This document shows, piece by piece, positions 46,889 to 57,853 of a DNA stretch of 64,000 nt. The position numbers and the translations under genes are program-made. Numbering within the stretch: position 1 is the stretch's first letter; each line of letters starts with the position of its first letter. The DNA comes from Hericium rajendrae (taxonomy: Eukaryota; Basidiomycota; Agaricomycetes; Russulales; Hericiaceae): positions 62,001-126,000 of the forward strand of contig CM065882.1 in NCBI GenBank assembly GCA_033439255.1, in the 5' to 3' direction. Below the pieces are notes generated by a model, which had not been told where the DNA came from, did not search any database, and saw nothing but the letters and a program-made list of their open reading frames with translations.

Positions 46889-48442
46889 TCACACAAATTC
46901 CAGGTCTGCTGAACTCGCCCGAGACATCTCCGCAAGTAGTGCTTGCAGATCAACCTCTGACGGGGTTTGGCGGCCTGAATGCGCCCTTGTGTGGGTTCTT
47001 TCAGGATCTCTACAAGCAATGTTAGAAGGAAGGGGAATGATATGTACACACATACCGACAATGACCTTGTTAGCCGCAGGCTTCCTGGGACGGGATGGGC
47101 CGGCAACGCTCGAGGAGCGGGAGGCAGCCGGATGCTGTGATTTGGATATGGATCCTGAATGCCTCCCCCGGTGTTGTGCTGCATTCCGGGCCCTACAATT
47201 CTGAGGTGTGTTGTGGCTGCAATGCTCCCGACGGATGTCACAACCGATACAGATATTTGGATGGCCCTCTTGGGTGGCACAGCGGTCACCGTGTTTCACG
47301 CAGCCATTGCATCGAAATGGCTATCCAGAACTCAACTGTCAGGAGGGGGGATCATCGGACAAGGAGATCCACCCACAAAAGGAATCTCGGTTAGGTACGG
47401 GTTGTACCAAGATTTCTTACTGGGCTGGCGCCACCCATTATACAGGCCAAATTTGGGCGGCAGAGACGGTTTTCAGAGTACTTCGCGTGGCCGAAGACCA
47501 GACCGCTGCATTGAATGACCCACCGTGACCGCCCTAGATGCGAATGTCGATGCAGATTGTGATGTGGGAACAACATCGGGATGCAGAACCTGACTTTCCG
47601 TGGAACTGGCCAATGAATGATAGGGCAGCTTGTGAACCATGCGTGACCGAGGAGGGCCAATCTTGGCACCGGGGGGGAGGCCTGACTGGCTTTCCTCGGT
47701 TTCCTCGCTCTCTTCACCTGAACAAGCACATCGTCAGTAGACTGATTATATGGGGAAACTGTAAGGGATACATGCGGGCAGGGAGCATACCCAGGTCGGA
47801 CAATGACTGCATTGCTGGAGCGTCACAGGCTGGTCTGGTGGGGGGAGTCATTCCCTGATTTGTCTCATCCCCATTGCTGCACCACGAATTGACAAACCAA
47901 TCGACGAGGGAGTCCGGAGTCGAATAGCGGACGGCATCCTGTGCAGGGACAAGTAATTCCGCTATCAGGGACAATGTCAGGCTACATCCTTGCAGATTAC
48001 AATAGCGAGCTTACGGTTCTCCCACCAGCGCAGGCCCAAATCCATATTTTGCGCCTTGACGTTCAAATTGCGATCCTGAGGATCAAGAAAGCTTGCGAGC
48101 TGGCGTAGATCGAATAAGCCCTCCGGGTCCGTCTGGCTCTGCAAGAAGTTGAGGTAGCGGGCTGTGTGGCGCATATACCCGGGGGTCAGCATCATCATTT
48201 CCCTGACACCTGCCTCCATGGCCGACTCCCTGATCCTCTTTGCTGAGACCTGAACATAGTTTAGCAACGTGGAGACCAGTGAATTGAAAAGAGCATACCA
48301 TTTCTTTTGTGAATTCTGTCTGCCAGGCACGCCGTGCATGCTCTGACAACCGAACAGGTGCTCTGCTAGCAGCATGAAGTGCGAGCCCAACACGCACCGA
48401 CAAGATCAAGTAGCTGGCATTCAGAACGTTGACACTGTCCAT
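46889..48442 (-). CDS. Zn2Cys6-motif protein of unknown function
   Basis: Starts MDSVNVLNASYLILSVRVG at 48,442. Exon 1 ends at 48,299; exon 2 contains YMRHTARYLNFLQSQTDPEG and DLGLRWWENR; exon 3 contains STPDSLVDWFVNSW; exon 4 is acidic then Ser/Pro-rich. Near 47,300-47,200 the frame reads CNGCVKHGDRC followed by CIGCDIRREHC. The spacing C-x2-C-x6-C-x9-C-x2-C-x6-C fits the fungal Zn2Cys6 binuclear cluster exactly, though here it is near the C-terminus rather than the N-terminus. The path between exon 4 and this motif (about 47,480-47,310) is uncertain and may contain a damaged or extra intron. It could be a DNA-binding partner of the neighbouring KDZ module; that is inference. Confidence 0.6.
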
Positions 48443-48930
48443 AGCAGCCAGAGGTAAGAAAGAATGAAAGTCTGAGAGAGAGAGAGTGACGCAGAAGGGG
48501 ATCAAGATGCACAATTGGACTGCCAACGTGTCACCCATGCAGTGATTGTCATGTGTTACGTCATCGCAGGCGTGGACCGCAAGAGGTTTGAAATTTTGTT
48601 TCAAGCCACCATTGATCAGATGACTGATGTTGCGTAGTCCGGTGGGTCTGGATCATTCGTGTTTGTGTTGTCATTTTCGGACCGGAACCCCATGCCCCTA
48701 ATCCGATCGGACCTACCTTGTGCATGCCCGTTACACGCGGTGTTAAGAGAGGTTCCGCATTATCACAGCTTCCATCTCCCCTTCCGCCCCTCGTCCTCAC
48801 GTCCTGCAGCCTACCGTCCTTTGCTCAACTCTGGTCGTGAGCTCCGGAAGTAATATGGGTATGCCGCATATTACATAGGTCTTTGTGTCTTTCTGACGAT
48901 TGTTGAATAAATCGTACAATCCTTGCGGTG
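48443..48930. other. divergent intergenic region
   Basis: No gene seen. A short GA-rich run (GAGAGAGAGAG near 48,475) lies just upstream of the minus-strand gene and could be promoter sequence. Confidence 0.35.
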
Positions 48931-49842
48931 ATGCCTATCAACACACATCGAGGATTTCAAGCTTTGGCGCATGACACAGAGCTTGTTGGTGAGAAGAATG
49001 TGGCCGGAGACATGAGTGGCCAGGATGCAGCGCCGAGCAGTGTGCCACCGCTTAGTCAGGAGTCGGACTGGCAGTTGAAGGAAGGCATGGTACGTGGGAT
49101 CACATTGGACATCAGCGAGAGGCAACTGACAATCTTCAGAACCTGATGATGGAGTTGGGTGATCAGTTCTCCGAAGTGGAGGGGAGCCAGGACAATTTAC
49201 CGTATGTAGATCAGGTTTTCGGTGTGACATTTGACGTTTGACCATATTGTAGTAAAACAGATGGCACCATCGATTCATTACCTCCAGTCCGCACCGAGTT
49301 AACTGACAGGGGAATGCCAGGGCATACTGACGGACGCCCCCTTGCCGACCTGGCCAATGCGGAGTCCAATGTCGGAGATGTGCCGCCCTCTCAAGAGCAG
49401 GTTCCGACGTCTCAGGATGTTGAAATGGAGGATGGCTTACGCACCCCGGTTCCACATTCTGCATCGGTGTTGGCGGCCCTCGGCCAGGTGAGTTGAGCCA
49501 GGTGAAGATTTGAGAGACATCTCGCTGATGTTCTTCGTAGGATCTTCCCGATAGCGAATTTCTACCCCCGCCTCCGAGAGCACCGGTCGATGAGAAATCC
49601 CGGATTATCTGGATCAAAGGTGCACTTCGTGGTATGGTTCTTTCTCACTTTTTTTCGGAACCATATTCATTTGCTATCTAGCTCATATCAGGTGGATAAC
49701 GGATCGGAGAGAGTCCCTGCTCCGGGAGTTGCGGGACTTGGAATCTCGGGCAGCTCAATTAGAGTTATTGAGTGCCTCATATACCATCCCTCCGGATGCC
49801 CAGGGTGAGAGAAACGCAAGCGAAGGCTCGTCAAATGTATGA
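48931..49842 (+). CDS. small acidic protein with C-terminal coiled coil
   Basis: Five exons with clean splice sites: 48,931-49,089, 49,140-49,201, 49,253-49,487, 49,541-49,619 and 49,682-49,842; total about 231 residues. The first four exons are polar and probably disordered (MELGDQFSEVEGSQ, SQDVEMEDGLRTPVP). The last exon is a strongly helical segment, ITDRRESLLRELRDLESRAA, likely a short coiled coil for dimerisation. I do not recognise the family. It is divergent to the Zn2Cys6-motif gene. Confidence 0.6.
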
Positions 49843-50853
49843 TAGCTTTGGTGCTGAGTTCAGCTAAGCGCCAATGATTGAATATCAGTATGGAAGTATG
49901 GATCTTAGAATAGGAACTAGGAAATTGTAAGAAATTTCCAATGGGGACACGAAGGTGAGACAAAGTTAGGTTCGCGGTAGGTCAATGGGACACAATGGGT
50001 TGGCGGGGGTACTGAGTAAAACCGTGTTCATACTCCGGCCTCATTCCCTCGATATAGTGCTGTCTTCTCAGATTATGATACCCAGGTATTCCCATGTATA
50101 TGCGAGCGTATCATGTCCACTTCCACAGAGCGCACCTGGTCCATACACGACCCTAACCTTGCAATTTAGAGAGAATGAAACTGAAAAGGCATGTGGAAAG
50201 AACCACCATCTCGATATCTCTCAGCGGGTACATGATGATGCCCACCATGGGACCTTCGCATTGGCTCTGTCTAGATATCCAGTGCGACATCCTTTCTAAC
50301 CAAGCCCACGACGATGCAGCGGATTTGCCAGAGACCCCCAACACTGTCGATGTCTTGTAAGGTTAAGCTATAGCCGCGCGTGCTCCACATCAGCTAGGTT
50401 AGAGTGAAGACAAATTGGCCCAAGCTTGCCGGAAGCTGGGTTACTGTCCGGACATGGGGGCCTGCAGGGTTCCCACCAAGGAGAAAAAATTGGGAGAAAA
50501 TCTGAATTTCAGCGGATCAGGTACACAATCCCGACGAAATTGTACAACATCAGGCTGGAACCAAAGCTTCATCGGCACGGATTCGGGGCCTTCCGACTGG
50601 GCTGTCCAGACACGGGCTTTAAAAAAATTGACCCCGGTTGTATACCAGTCCATACCAATTATACGGGGTCTTCTCATGCACCGCCGCATCATGCAACTGT
50701 CAATCTGGTCAAATGTAGTCATAACGCCACACACCTGTCACCCTGGCCAGCTGTTTATAAACTGCTCATCCATAGTCCACGTTTGTTAGTTTTTCTCTGC
50801 CTCGACGACTACCCTTACTTATTGTTGCTGTATCTGTCACCCGAAAATACATC
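49843..50853. other. 1-kb intergenic region, no gene
   Basis: No frame with convincing content and no clear repeats. It presumably contains the 3' end of the coiled-coil gene and the promoter of the F-box-like gene. Confidence 0.4.
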
Positions 50854-52835
50854 ATGTCAACCGGATCAAGTTTCCAGATCTTGAGGCAAGTCCGGCGGGA
50901 TCTTTCATCCATCAATGTTTGGATTACTGACTACTCGCATCCCCTTCCAGGATTCCTGTACACCCTGACCCAGTTGATATAGAACAGCAGCGAGCTGCCA
51001 TTGACGAGGAGCTAAACCAGCTACTCCTCCTCACCCTCGATGCTCGTGCCTGGCGAAACAGATTATCACCCCTGATCCGCATCCCCACCGAAGTGTGCAC
51101 GCGCATAGTCCATTTTCTCGCTGCCAACCAGCGGCCGGGTCCCAAAGACCTAGGGTGGGTCAATGTCACCCATGTCTGCCGCACTTTGAGATCCAGGGCA
51201 CTCGAGGATCCAAGCCTCTGGACTACCATCAGCGACGGACTCCGTACGCCATTGCGAAACGCAATGGTCATCCGGTCCCGGTCTCTGCCCCTCTCTTATT
51301 CTATCACCTACACCAGATGGAACCCCCCTACCTTGGATACTGTCGAGCTGCTCTCCAGAACAATCCATCGCATCCGCGACCTTTCCCTCCAAAACTTTTT
51401 CGTCAGCAGCATGCAAAACCTCTGGCCATCCATGGCCCATCCAGCCCCAATGATTGAATCGGTGATTTATGCGCTCCCTAGATGGTCCTCCTATCAAGGT
51501 ATCGATATGCTCCCCGCTGACCTCTTCGACAATCATGCTCCATTACGTAAGATGACGCTTCGTTGCGTCGTCCCGGTGTGGTCCGGGAGTATTCTACGTG
51601 GTCTCACCAATCTCCACATTAATAATAAATCCACCCGATCAGATCTGCTAAATATTGATCCTGACCACAAGATTATTTTCGACCATCCATCGGACTATGT
51701 AGCATCTGAAGAGGCACCTCCTGTTGCTCCACCCAGCGTCAACGCTTTTAGAGAGATGCTCGAAGCTCTCGGTCAGATGTCCAACCTTCAAATGCTGTTT
51801 CTCTCCCACTGCTTCCCTCCTCTCCCCTCCCCTCCTCCCGTCGTGCCTGTGGTCACATTCGGTTCTCTACAAAAATTCACATGTCAGGACAAATCATTCC
51901 TGCACATGGCACATGTCATCAAGCACATCACTGTACCTCCCTCTTGCAAGATCCTCATCCTCGGCGATCACCCTCAGGCCGGCGAATTTGCCCCACTCAC
52001 AACATTCATTGATAGCCACATCTCACCCCATCCCCTGAGCATGCGCATCGGTTTTATCTCTTATAACCTAGCCTGGGACATCTACTTATCAGGATATCCT
52101 CCCTTCTCCGATCACACCGGCCATCCCACCTTTGACCCAGATCTCCCGAACATCTCGGTTGTCATGTACGCCAATACCGATGGGTATGACGATGAGAGAC
52201 CTCCAGAGAGGCGCCCCATGATAGAGGACCTCAATCATGTCCCAAGCACAGAGACCAAACGTCAGATACGGCATCTTGTTCTGGACTTTGGAGAGGACCA
52301 CGGTTTGGAACACTGGGACAATTACATCATCGAGAAGATCACTTTTCGCGACTGGCTCTCTGGTTTCCATGCCTACACCGGCATTGAAACCATCGCGGTG
52401 AAGGGCGACAGTGGCCGTACGCTCTGTATGGCTTTAGCCGCACCCCGCTCCTTTATGCCCCCTCCTCCGGAGGAAGATGAAGTCGAGCCGATCACAATCC
52501 TGGACTCAGATGAAGTCGACGAGGTCCCAATGCCAGACTCGTTCCCGCACCTCTTCAGAAATCTATTACGTATCGAGTTCATGGAAGTCGATTTTAATAC
52601 AAGTTACCCCAGGCCTCGGGATAGTCCGTGGTCCATATATGAGGTTTCTCGTCCTTCCTATGCCATTGGCTACATTCTCAAGCAATCCCTGTCCCATCGC
52701 TATGCGGCATTTGGGACACGGCTCACTCTCATCATCAAGCATTGCACAATCATGATCAACCAGGTGGAGGAGCTGCGAAGCCTTGCAGATGTAGAATGGG
52801 ACTATCTGCAGTCTCCGTTGACAGGAGAGGATTGA
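50854..52835 (+). CDS. F-box-like protein
   Basis: Two exons: 50,854-50,885 (MSTGSSFQIL) and 50,951-52,835. The 65-nt intron has a GC donor (GCAAGT) and ends TTCCAG. After a helical lead (EELNQLLLLTLDARAW) comes the F-box-like core, IPTEVCTRIVHFLAAN, then GWVNVTHVCRTLRSRALEDP and SLWTTI, which fits the F-box-like domain expanded in mushrooms. F-box proteins bind Skp1 and bring substrates to SCF ubiquitin ligases. The remaining 500 residues have leucine-rich, LRR-like spacing without a regular repeat I can count, and an acidic loop near residue 470. Length about 638 residues is normal for the family. The frame is intact. Confidence 0.85.
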
Positions 52836-52936
52836 AGGGTGCGCGGAACCTGTGGGGGAGCCTGGCTCGAATTACGAAATTTGGTTACCACATGTATTTT
52901 TAATTCACACATCACCGAAAGGAACTCCCTTCTCAC

Positions 52937-53843
52937 TTATGATGTAAACATTGAGCATTCCTCCAAGTAAGAGCTCACCCCTGTTGCCTTGCCGGTGACC
53001 CCCGCATAGTGCCAGCGGGGTGACCAGTTCAATACATGAAAGTAAGTAATCAATCCTGGAGCGACGGGCAGCTTTGCGAGCCTTTCGCTTTGGTATACCA
53101 AACACCGGTGGCGGGGCTGGCCTCCGCAGGGTAGCATGAGGACGAAGGCCATCTCGGACCAATGTGTGGTCAACCGGTGTGCTGTCCCGTGCACGGTCAG
53201 AGACTCTGCACGGTATCGGGACAATGGGTGCAGGCCGAGGGTGTTACAGTCCAGGAGCAAGCAATAGCTCTGTGGTGCGAGGCATGGAATAGGGGGTGTC
53301 GAGTTGGTGCGGGGTGTCGAAGACATCATGAGATGCGGGAATGTGTCGATTGCAGGAGCTTCATCTGGGGCGCTGGTTGCGGTACTCGCCTCGCGTTTCG
53401 CGGCTTTGTATCCCTCCCGGTATGTGTCATTTCTGCCTTCTTTCCTCCCCATCGTTATCCCTGCTTCTAGTCCTTCCTCCCAGACCCCATACTCTGCCTC
53501 TTTGCATATGTGCATGAGGAAGTCAGTGTCAATCTCATCGATTGACATGGCGAGTGATGCGAGGGTGCTTACCTCAAGGCTACCCTGCTTAGTGCACTCG
53601 CTCGGACCCTCCTCATGACGCGCGCTCCATCCTGCCTTCGTGCTTCCCACCAACCCCTCACGCCCTCGCGAAACCTGACTTTCGCCCAGCCATCAGACCT
53701 GCCTCGTAGCCGTTCTGGATCGCAGTGGTGACGATGTCGTTGTGGAGCGTGCGATCGACGAAGTCCGGCTCAGACTCTGGTGATTCGTAAGTGGCAGCCA
53801 TATGGGGCTCACCCAGTTCGATGCCAGTCGTCGGCGGTTTCAC
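52937..53843 (-). pseudogene. GX3-motif protein sharing a tail with the gene at 56.5 kb, probably decayed
   Basis: The first part (53,843-53,658) starts MKPPTTGIELGEPHM and has NGYEAGLMAGRKSG. The next frame (to about 53,230) has EEGLEAGITMGRKEG and YREGYKAAKREAS. Both segments show glycine every fourth residue, like the deca-GX3 motif of Yae1-type proteins. The last segment (53,160-53,040) encodes RRPAPPPVFGIPKRKARKAA, nearly identical to the C-terminus of the gene at 56,462-57,566. The tail is in a different frame from the GX3 part, and the stop codon used by the paralogue has been lost. I infer a damaged gene, but an alternative intron is possible. Confidence 0.4.
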
Positions 53844-53949
53844 GTCATTGTGCGTGGGTGCAGGGCATTGTTAGATGCAGTCCAGGCCCCTACAGGGAGC
53901 GAGTTCTCGGGCTGGAGAGATGACCTTTCGAGGTCCGATTCAACAGGTG

Positions 53950-56090
53950 TCCGTTGATACCCCGAGCAGGGACGGCACATGCGAAGATTGACGCAGCCTA
54001 GCACCATTATGACGCTGTTCTGGTGAGTTTGTCGTGGTAATTAGCTGAGAGAAACTGAAACTCACAAGAAGCTCGCAACAAGCAGCTTTTTTCGGCCCAA
54101 AATTCGACGCCAGATTCCCCACGGCGAGCGGCGAGCACCGTCATTAGGCCAAATAGTCGGAGTCGATGTCCGTGAACGTCAACATTTACAGTCGCGCGAG
54201 CTCTGGGTGGAGCCCAGTGTGATCTGCGGTGTCATTCTCGTGAGTTCTTTTTCATTATTAGCCGAGGTGAATTGGAGCTCACCTTGAGGTCGCCAATAAC
54301 AGTTATTTTGGTTTCAAAAATCGGGCCCAGAGGCCCCGCGGCGAGCGGGGACCGCTATCATTAGAGCAAATGTTCGTATTCCGCAAAAGTTCACGTGCTG
54401 TCAGCAACGGCATGGGCGTGGGGCGCAGCCCTGCGCATGCTTGATGCTGGTGAGTGTTCCGAGCGCGCGGTTTTGACGACGTTTCAGTTATTGACTTGAT
54501 GTCTTCGTGGAAGGCGTTTGTCGCCTCGGAGTTTTGAGGTCCAGGCTCCCGAGGCTTGCGGCAGTTGGACGTGGTAGACGGAAGATATTCGTTGGCAATG
54601 CGAATGGACTTCCGTTCACACTGATCCGAGCGCTGGGCGTAGCCCAGCACGTGCACTGACTCGCTATGTGACGCGGTCAGTCTCTTTCATCGAAATGAAC
54701 CGAGGGGAAGGTGGACAGACCAGGAGCTCGAAAAACAAATTTTCGTTGCCCGGACATGTGGCTTTCAGGCCCCGCGGCGAGCAGCAGTCACACTCCGAAG
54801 ATGAAGTGCTCATCGTCGTGGTGAGCGGTGGCGACACTGGGCGTATGTTCGCACGCGCTCGCAGGGCACGTCATGGAGTTAGAAGTAAAGATTGGGGGGA
54901 GGAGGCCTTTGCGCACGGGGATAATGTGGTACTCACCTCGTATTCCCGCTCTGCCAGTCCCCTCTTGCACGGCACTTTCGAAATCCATACATCCGCTGTG
55001 CCGTCGCATTGCTGTCCGCCTGAGCACCTTGAGCTAGACATCTCGAGGGCATCATCGTCAAGTATGTGGAGGCGGGACGCGTCTTCGCTCATGGCGCCCG
55101 CTCTCCGCTGTTAGCGCGTGCACCAGAATGGCACCATTGTGGGCGCTCTGCGATGCCCGGGCGTGCTGAGTACGGGTCATGTCTGCGATTCGGGCGTCAC
55201 ACGCTCCAGCTGGACATCGAGCGCGATGTGGTTTCCCAGCATCCGTTGCATGCCCTGCACACTCTCGCATTCTTGAATCCTTCGACATCACGTTCTATCC
55301 TCTCGATGACGCTGCTCACGGTGTGCATGTGTTCGAATCGGACTGGAGAATGTGGTGAGTGCCGCGTGCTTCATTCTGAGAAGGCGGTCTTGTTTACCAT
55401 TTCCCCTTTGCGTACCCTACTGATCTCGCTCGCCTACAGACTCTGCGCCTGATCGCATACCCTTCTGCAGGACCAGTCTGGAGTGTCGTCTGCCAGTTCC
55501 AAACCGAAGGCGTCATCGTCAAGTTAGATGCGCGGATCTCATCTGGCATTCAGTTTCTGGCTGCTTTCGTCGCGCTTTTCGATCTCCCATGCGCTGACGC
55601 CTTTCCCGGATGAGCCGGTTCGGAGTTCGGCTGGATTCGACACCATGAGTGAGTTGTACTTTGCTTCGCGGAATGGGATCTTGCTTACCATTTCTCGTGC
55701 ACATAGCCTGCCGATCTCGCTCATCCACCGACTCTGCCCCTGCGCCCGCGTCCTCGAGCGCCGTCTGCCAGTCTCGCGCACAGCTCCATGGCATGCCAAG
55801 GGCGTCATCGTCAAGTTCGAGAGGCCGCGCCTTGCTTGCCATGCAACCGCCAGGCATCACGTCCTTTCCCACATGGGTGTTGGACGTGTTCGGGGGTCGT
55901 TTGTGTGCGCTCGCTCTCGCGGTTCAAAGCGGACTGAAGGGGGGAGACTGGCGAGCGCTGTCTTCGTGGGCACGCGATGCGTTTGCGGGGGTCCAAAACA
56001 CGCCGGTCTTCACCGGACCACCAGACTGGTGGGTAGAGTTGCGGGGACTTGCGAAGGGACGGGACTGGGGGCGTGGTGCTGATTAGCACT
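53950..56090 (-). pseudogene. decayed tandem array of exon-intron cassettes (array R)
   Basis: Same repeat family and orientation as 7050-9960. The GGCCCCGCGGCGAGCG-like marker recurs near 54,111, 54,332, 54,551 and 54,771 (period about 220 bp). The GTCATCGTCAAGTT marker recurs near 55,047, 55,515 and 55,805. Minus-strand intron-like segments separate the units, for example GTGAGC...CCGCAG near 54,280-54,225 and GTAAGC...ATCCAG near 55,692-55,635. Units translate to related peptides such as ELDDDALGMPWSCARDWQTA. Frames are broken in several units. The gene with the GPK tail motif lies on either side on the same strand. Confidence 0.55.
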
Positions 56091-56461
56091 GGTCATGTCA
56101 TCTGCGCGGACTCCACGGTGGTCCCCGGGCTCGTTGGCGGGCATATATGGGCGTGTGATGGGGCGGAGCGGGGCGGGCATGTTGTTCAATGTCTCGGCAT
56201 GCGTATGCGATGCAAGAGGGGTGGGGTGCTTACCCGAGGTACGTGTCCTCCCTGCATGTTGCTCGCGGTGTGCTCACCTCCGTACGTGGCCCAAGGCTGC
56301 TCTGCGACTCGTTCTCCACGGCGATGGGATATGTTGCATGACAGCATAATGTGCACGAGTCGTTGGGTCGGGGGAGAGGTTTTGGATGCGGGATAGGTCG
56401 TGCGGGGTGCAGGATATGGGTGAATTATGATAAATGCCTAGCTACTATTACATGCAAGAAA
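56091..56461. other. no gene seen
   Basis: Unassigned sequence between the cassette array and the downstream gene's stop codon; no repeats or domains recognised. Confidence 0.35.
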
Positions 56462-57566
56462 TTAATCAACCCTGGAGCGACCGGCGGCTTTGCGCATCGG
56501 CCGCTTCGGTATACCGAACACGGGGGGCGGGGCTGGCCTCCGCAGTGCAGCAAGCGGTCGAAGACCCTCTCGGACCAATGAGCGGTCGACCGGCGTGTTG
56601 TCCGGCGTGCGCGCGGAGACTCCGCGCGGTGCCGGAACAACGCGCAAAGGCTGGGGCAGCCGCCCTCCAGAACTCATCATTGCGGGTCGCTGCCGCCGTG
56701 CGGAGGCATGAGATTGATGTCCCATGTCGACATCCGGAGGCGTGCGACCCACAGCAGGCTGGTCCGGCTGGTCTGAGCGGTGCGATGTCAGTATAAAAGC
56801 AATGACAGAAGAGTTGAGGAGGGATACGTACTACTGGTAGCGCGATGCCCTTCATATTGCAGAGACTCCGGCGACTCTGCAAACAACCCGCGCCAGGCGT
56901 CAGCGTTGATGGGGCCTGCGAGTGTGAGCTCCGGAGGAGGGAGGGTATAGGCGGAGGGGGTGGGATCATATATTGGATAGACCAGGTCTTGTGGAAGGTG
57001 AAAGATGGGGAAAGATGTGTCAGAGATCTGTACTGTGATGGACATCAGCTGACGCATTTGTTCATGACAATCAGGAATGCACCATCCTCCCACCAGCGAT
57101 GACCACAGAACTGCTCCGACCTTGCCATCCAGTATGACGGACTGAGACCATCGATATACGCGTAATCGGAGAGCGCGTGGAGATCGACGTTCTCGGGCTG
57201 CATGGACGAGAGGACTCGCATGGTGTTGCGCATGAACGAGGGGACGGGGACTAGTGCGGTCTCCTCGGACACGTTGGCCGTGCTCGCTCGAATGGCGTCG
57301 GCATGCTTCTACAAAGCACTGAATAGAAGCGGAGATGGTAGCCGAGGGTGACACACCAAACACTGGATGAAGCCATGCACCCAGGCGACACGCATGCCCG
57401 GAGGCATCAACGGGGATGTTGCCCTTGCAGCAACAAGACCAAGACCGACTGAGTCACAAGCAGCGGAGTACGCTGCATTGAGGTCCGCAATGGAAGATAT
57501 GATAAAGCTAGGATGAGCGATGATTGAAAACAGAGACCGCAGGTTAATAGTGACTGAGGAAGGCAA
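56462..57566 (-). CDS. multi-exon protein of unknown function
   Basis: Four exons join in frame on the minus strand. They contain in order SIADLNAAYSAACDSVGLG and WVHGFIQCL; then KHADAIRASTANVSEETALV and SDYAYIDGLSPSYWMARSEQ; then VQISDTSFPIFHLPQDLVYP and NADAWRGLFAESPES; then a basic Pro-rich tail with PPPVFGIPKRPMRKAAGRSR and a TAA stop. Introns are 48-59 nt with good branch and acceptor sites (TACTGAC...CTCAG). The beginning is uncertain: no ATG opens the first exon, so an additional 5' exon is likely, perhaps starting MKRATRDKQSS near 57,640. No known domain is recognised. Confidence 0.55.
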
Positions 57567-57853
57567 TGATGTGGGGGGAGGGAAGGAGACCGAGCGCGGA
57601 CTTTGATGCTGCTTTGTTTGTCACGTGTTGCGCGTTTCATCGTCACAAAAATGATGTCACATCGTGCTGATGTAATCCGGTTCTGACCGTCCGGTCCTAG
57701 TCAAGTCGGTCCGGCCGGACCAGCCCGGTTACCTGGATCTTATGTCATCTAACCTTAACCTGACTCAAAACTGACTTTGTCTCAAACCCGAATCAAAGGG
57801 CAGGCATTCCGTGGCATGCGGCAACTCCCGGTCGGAGATGGAATGACTTTGCG

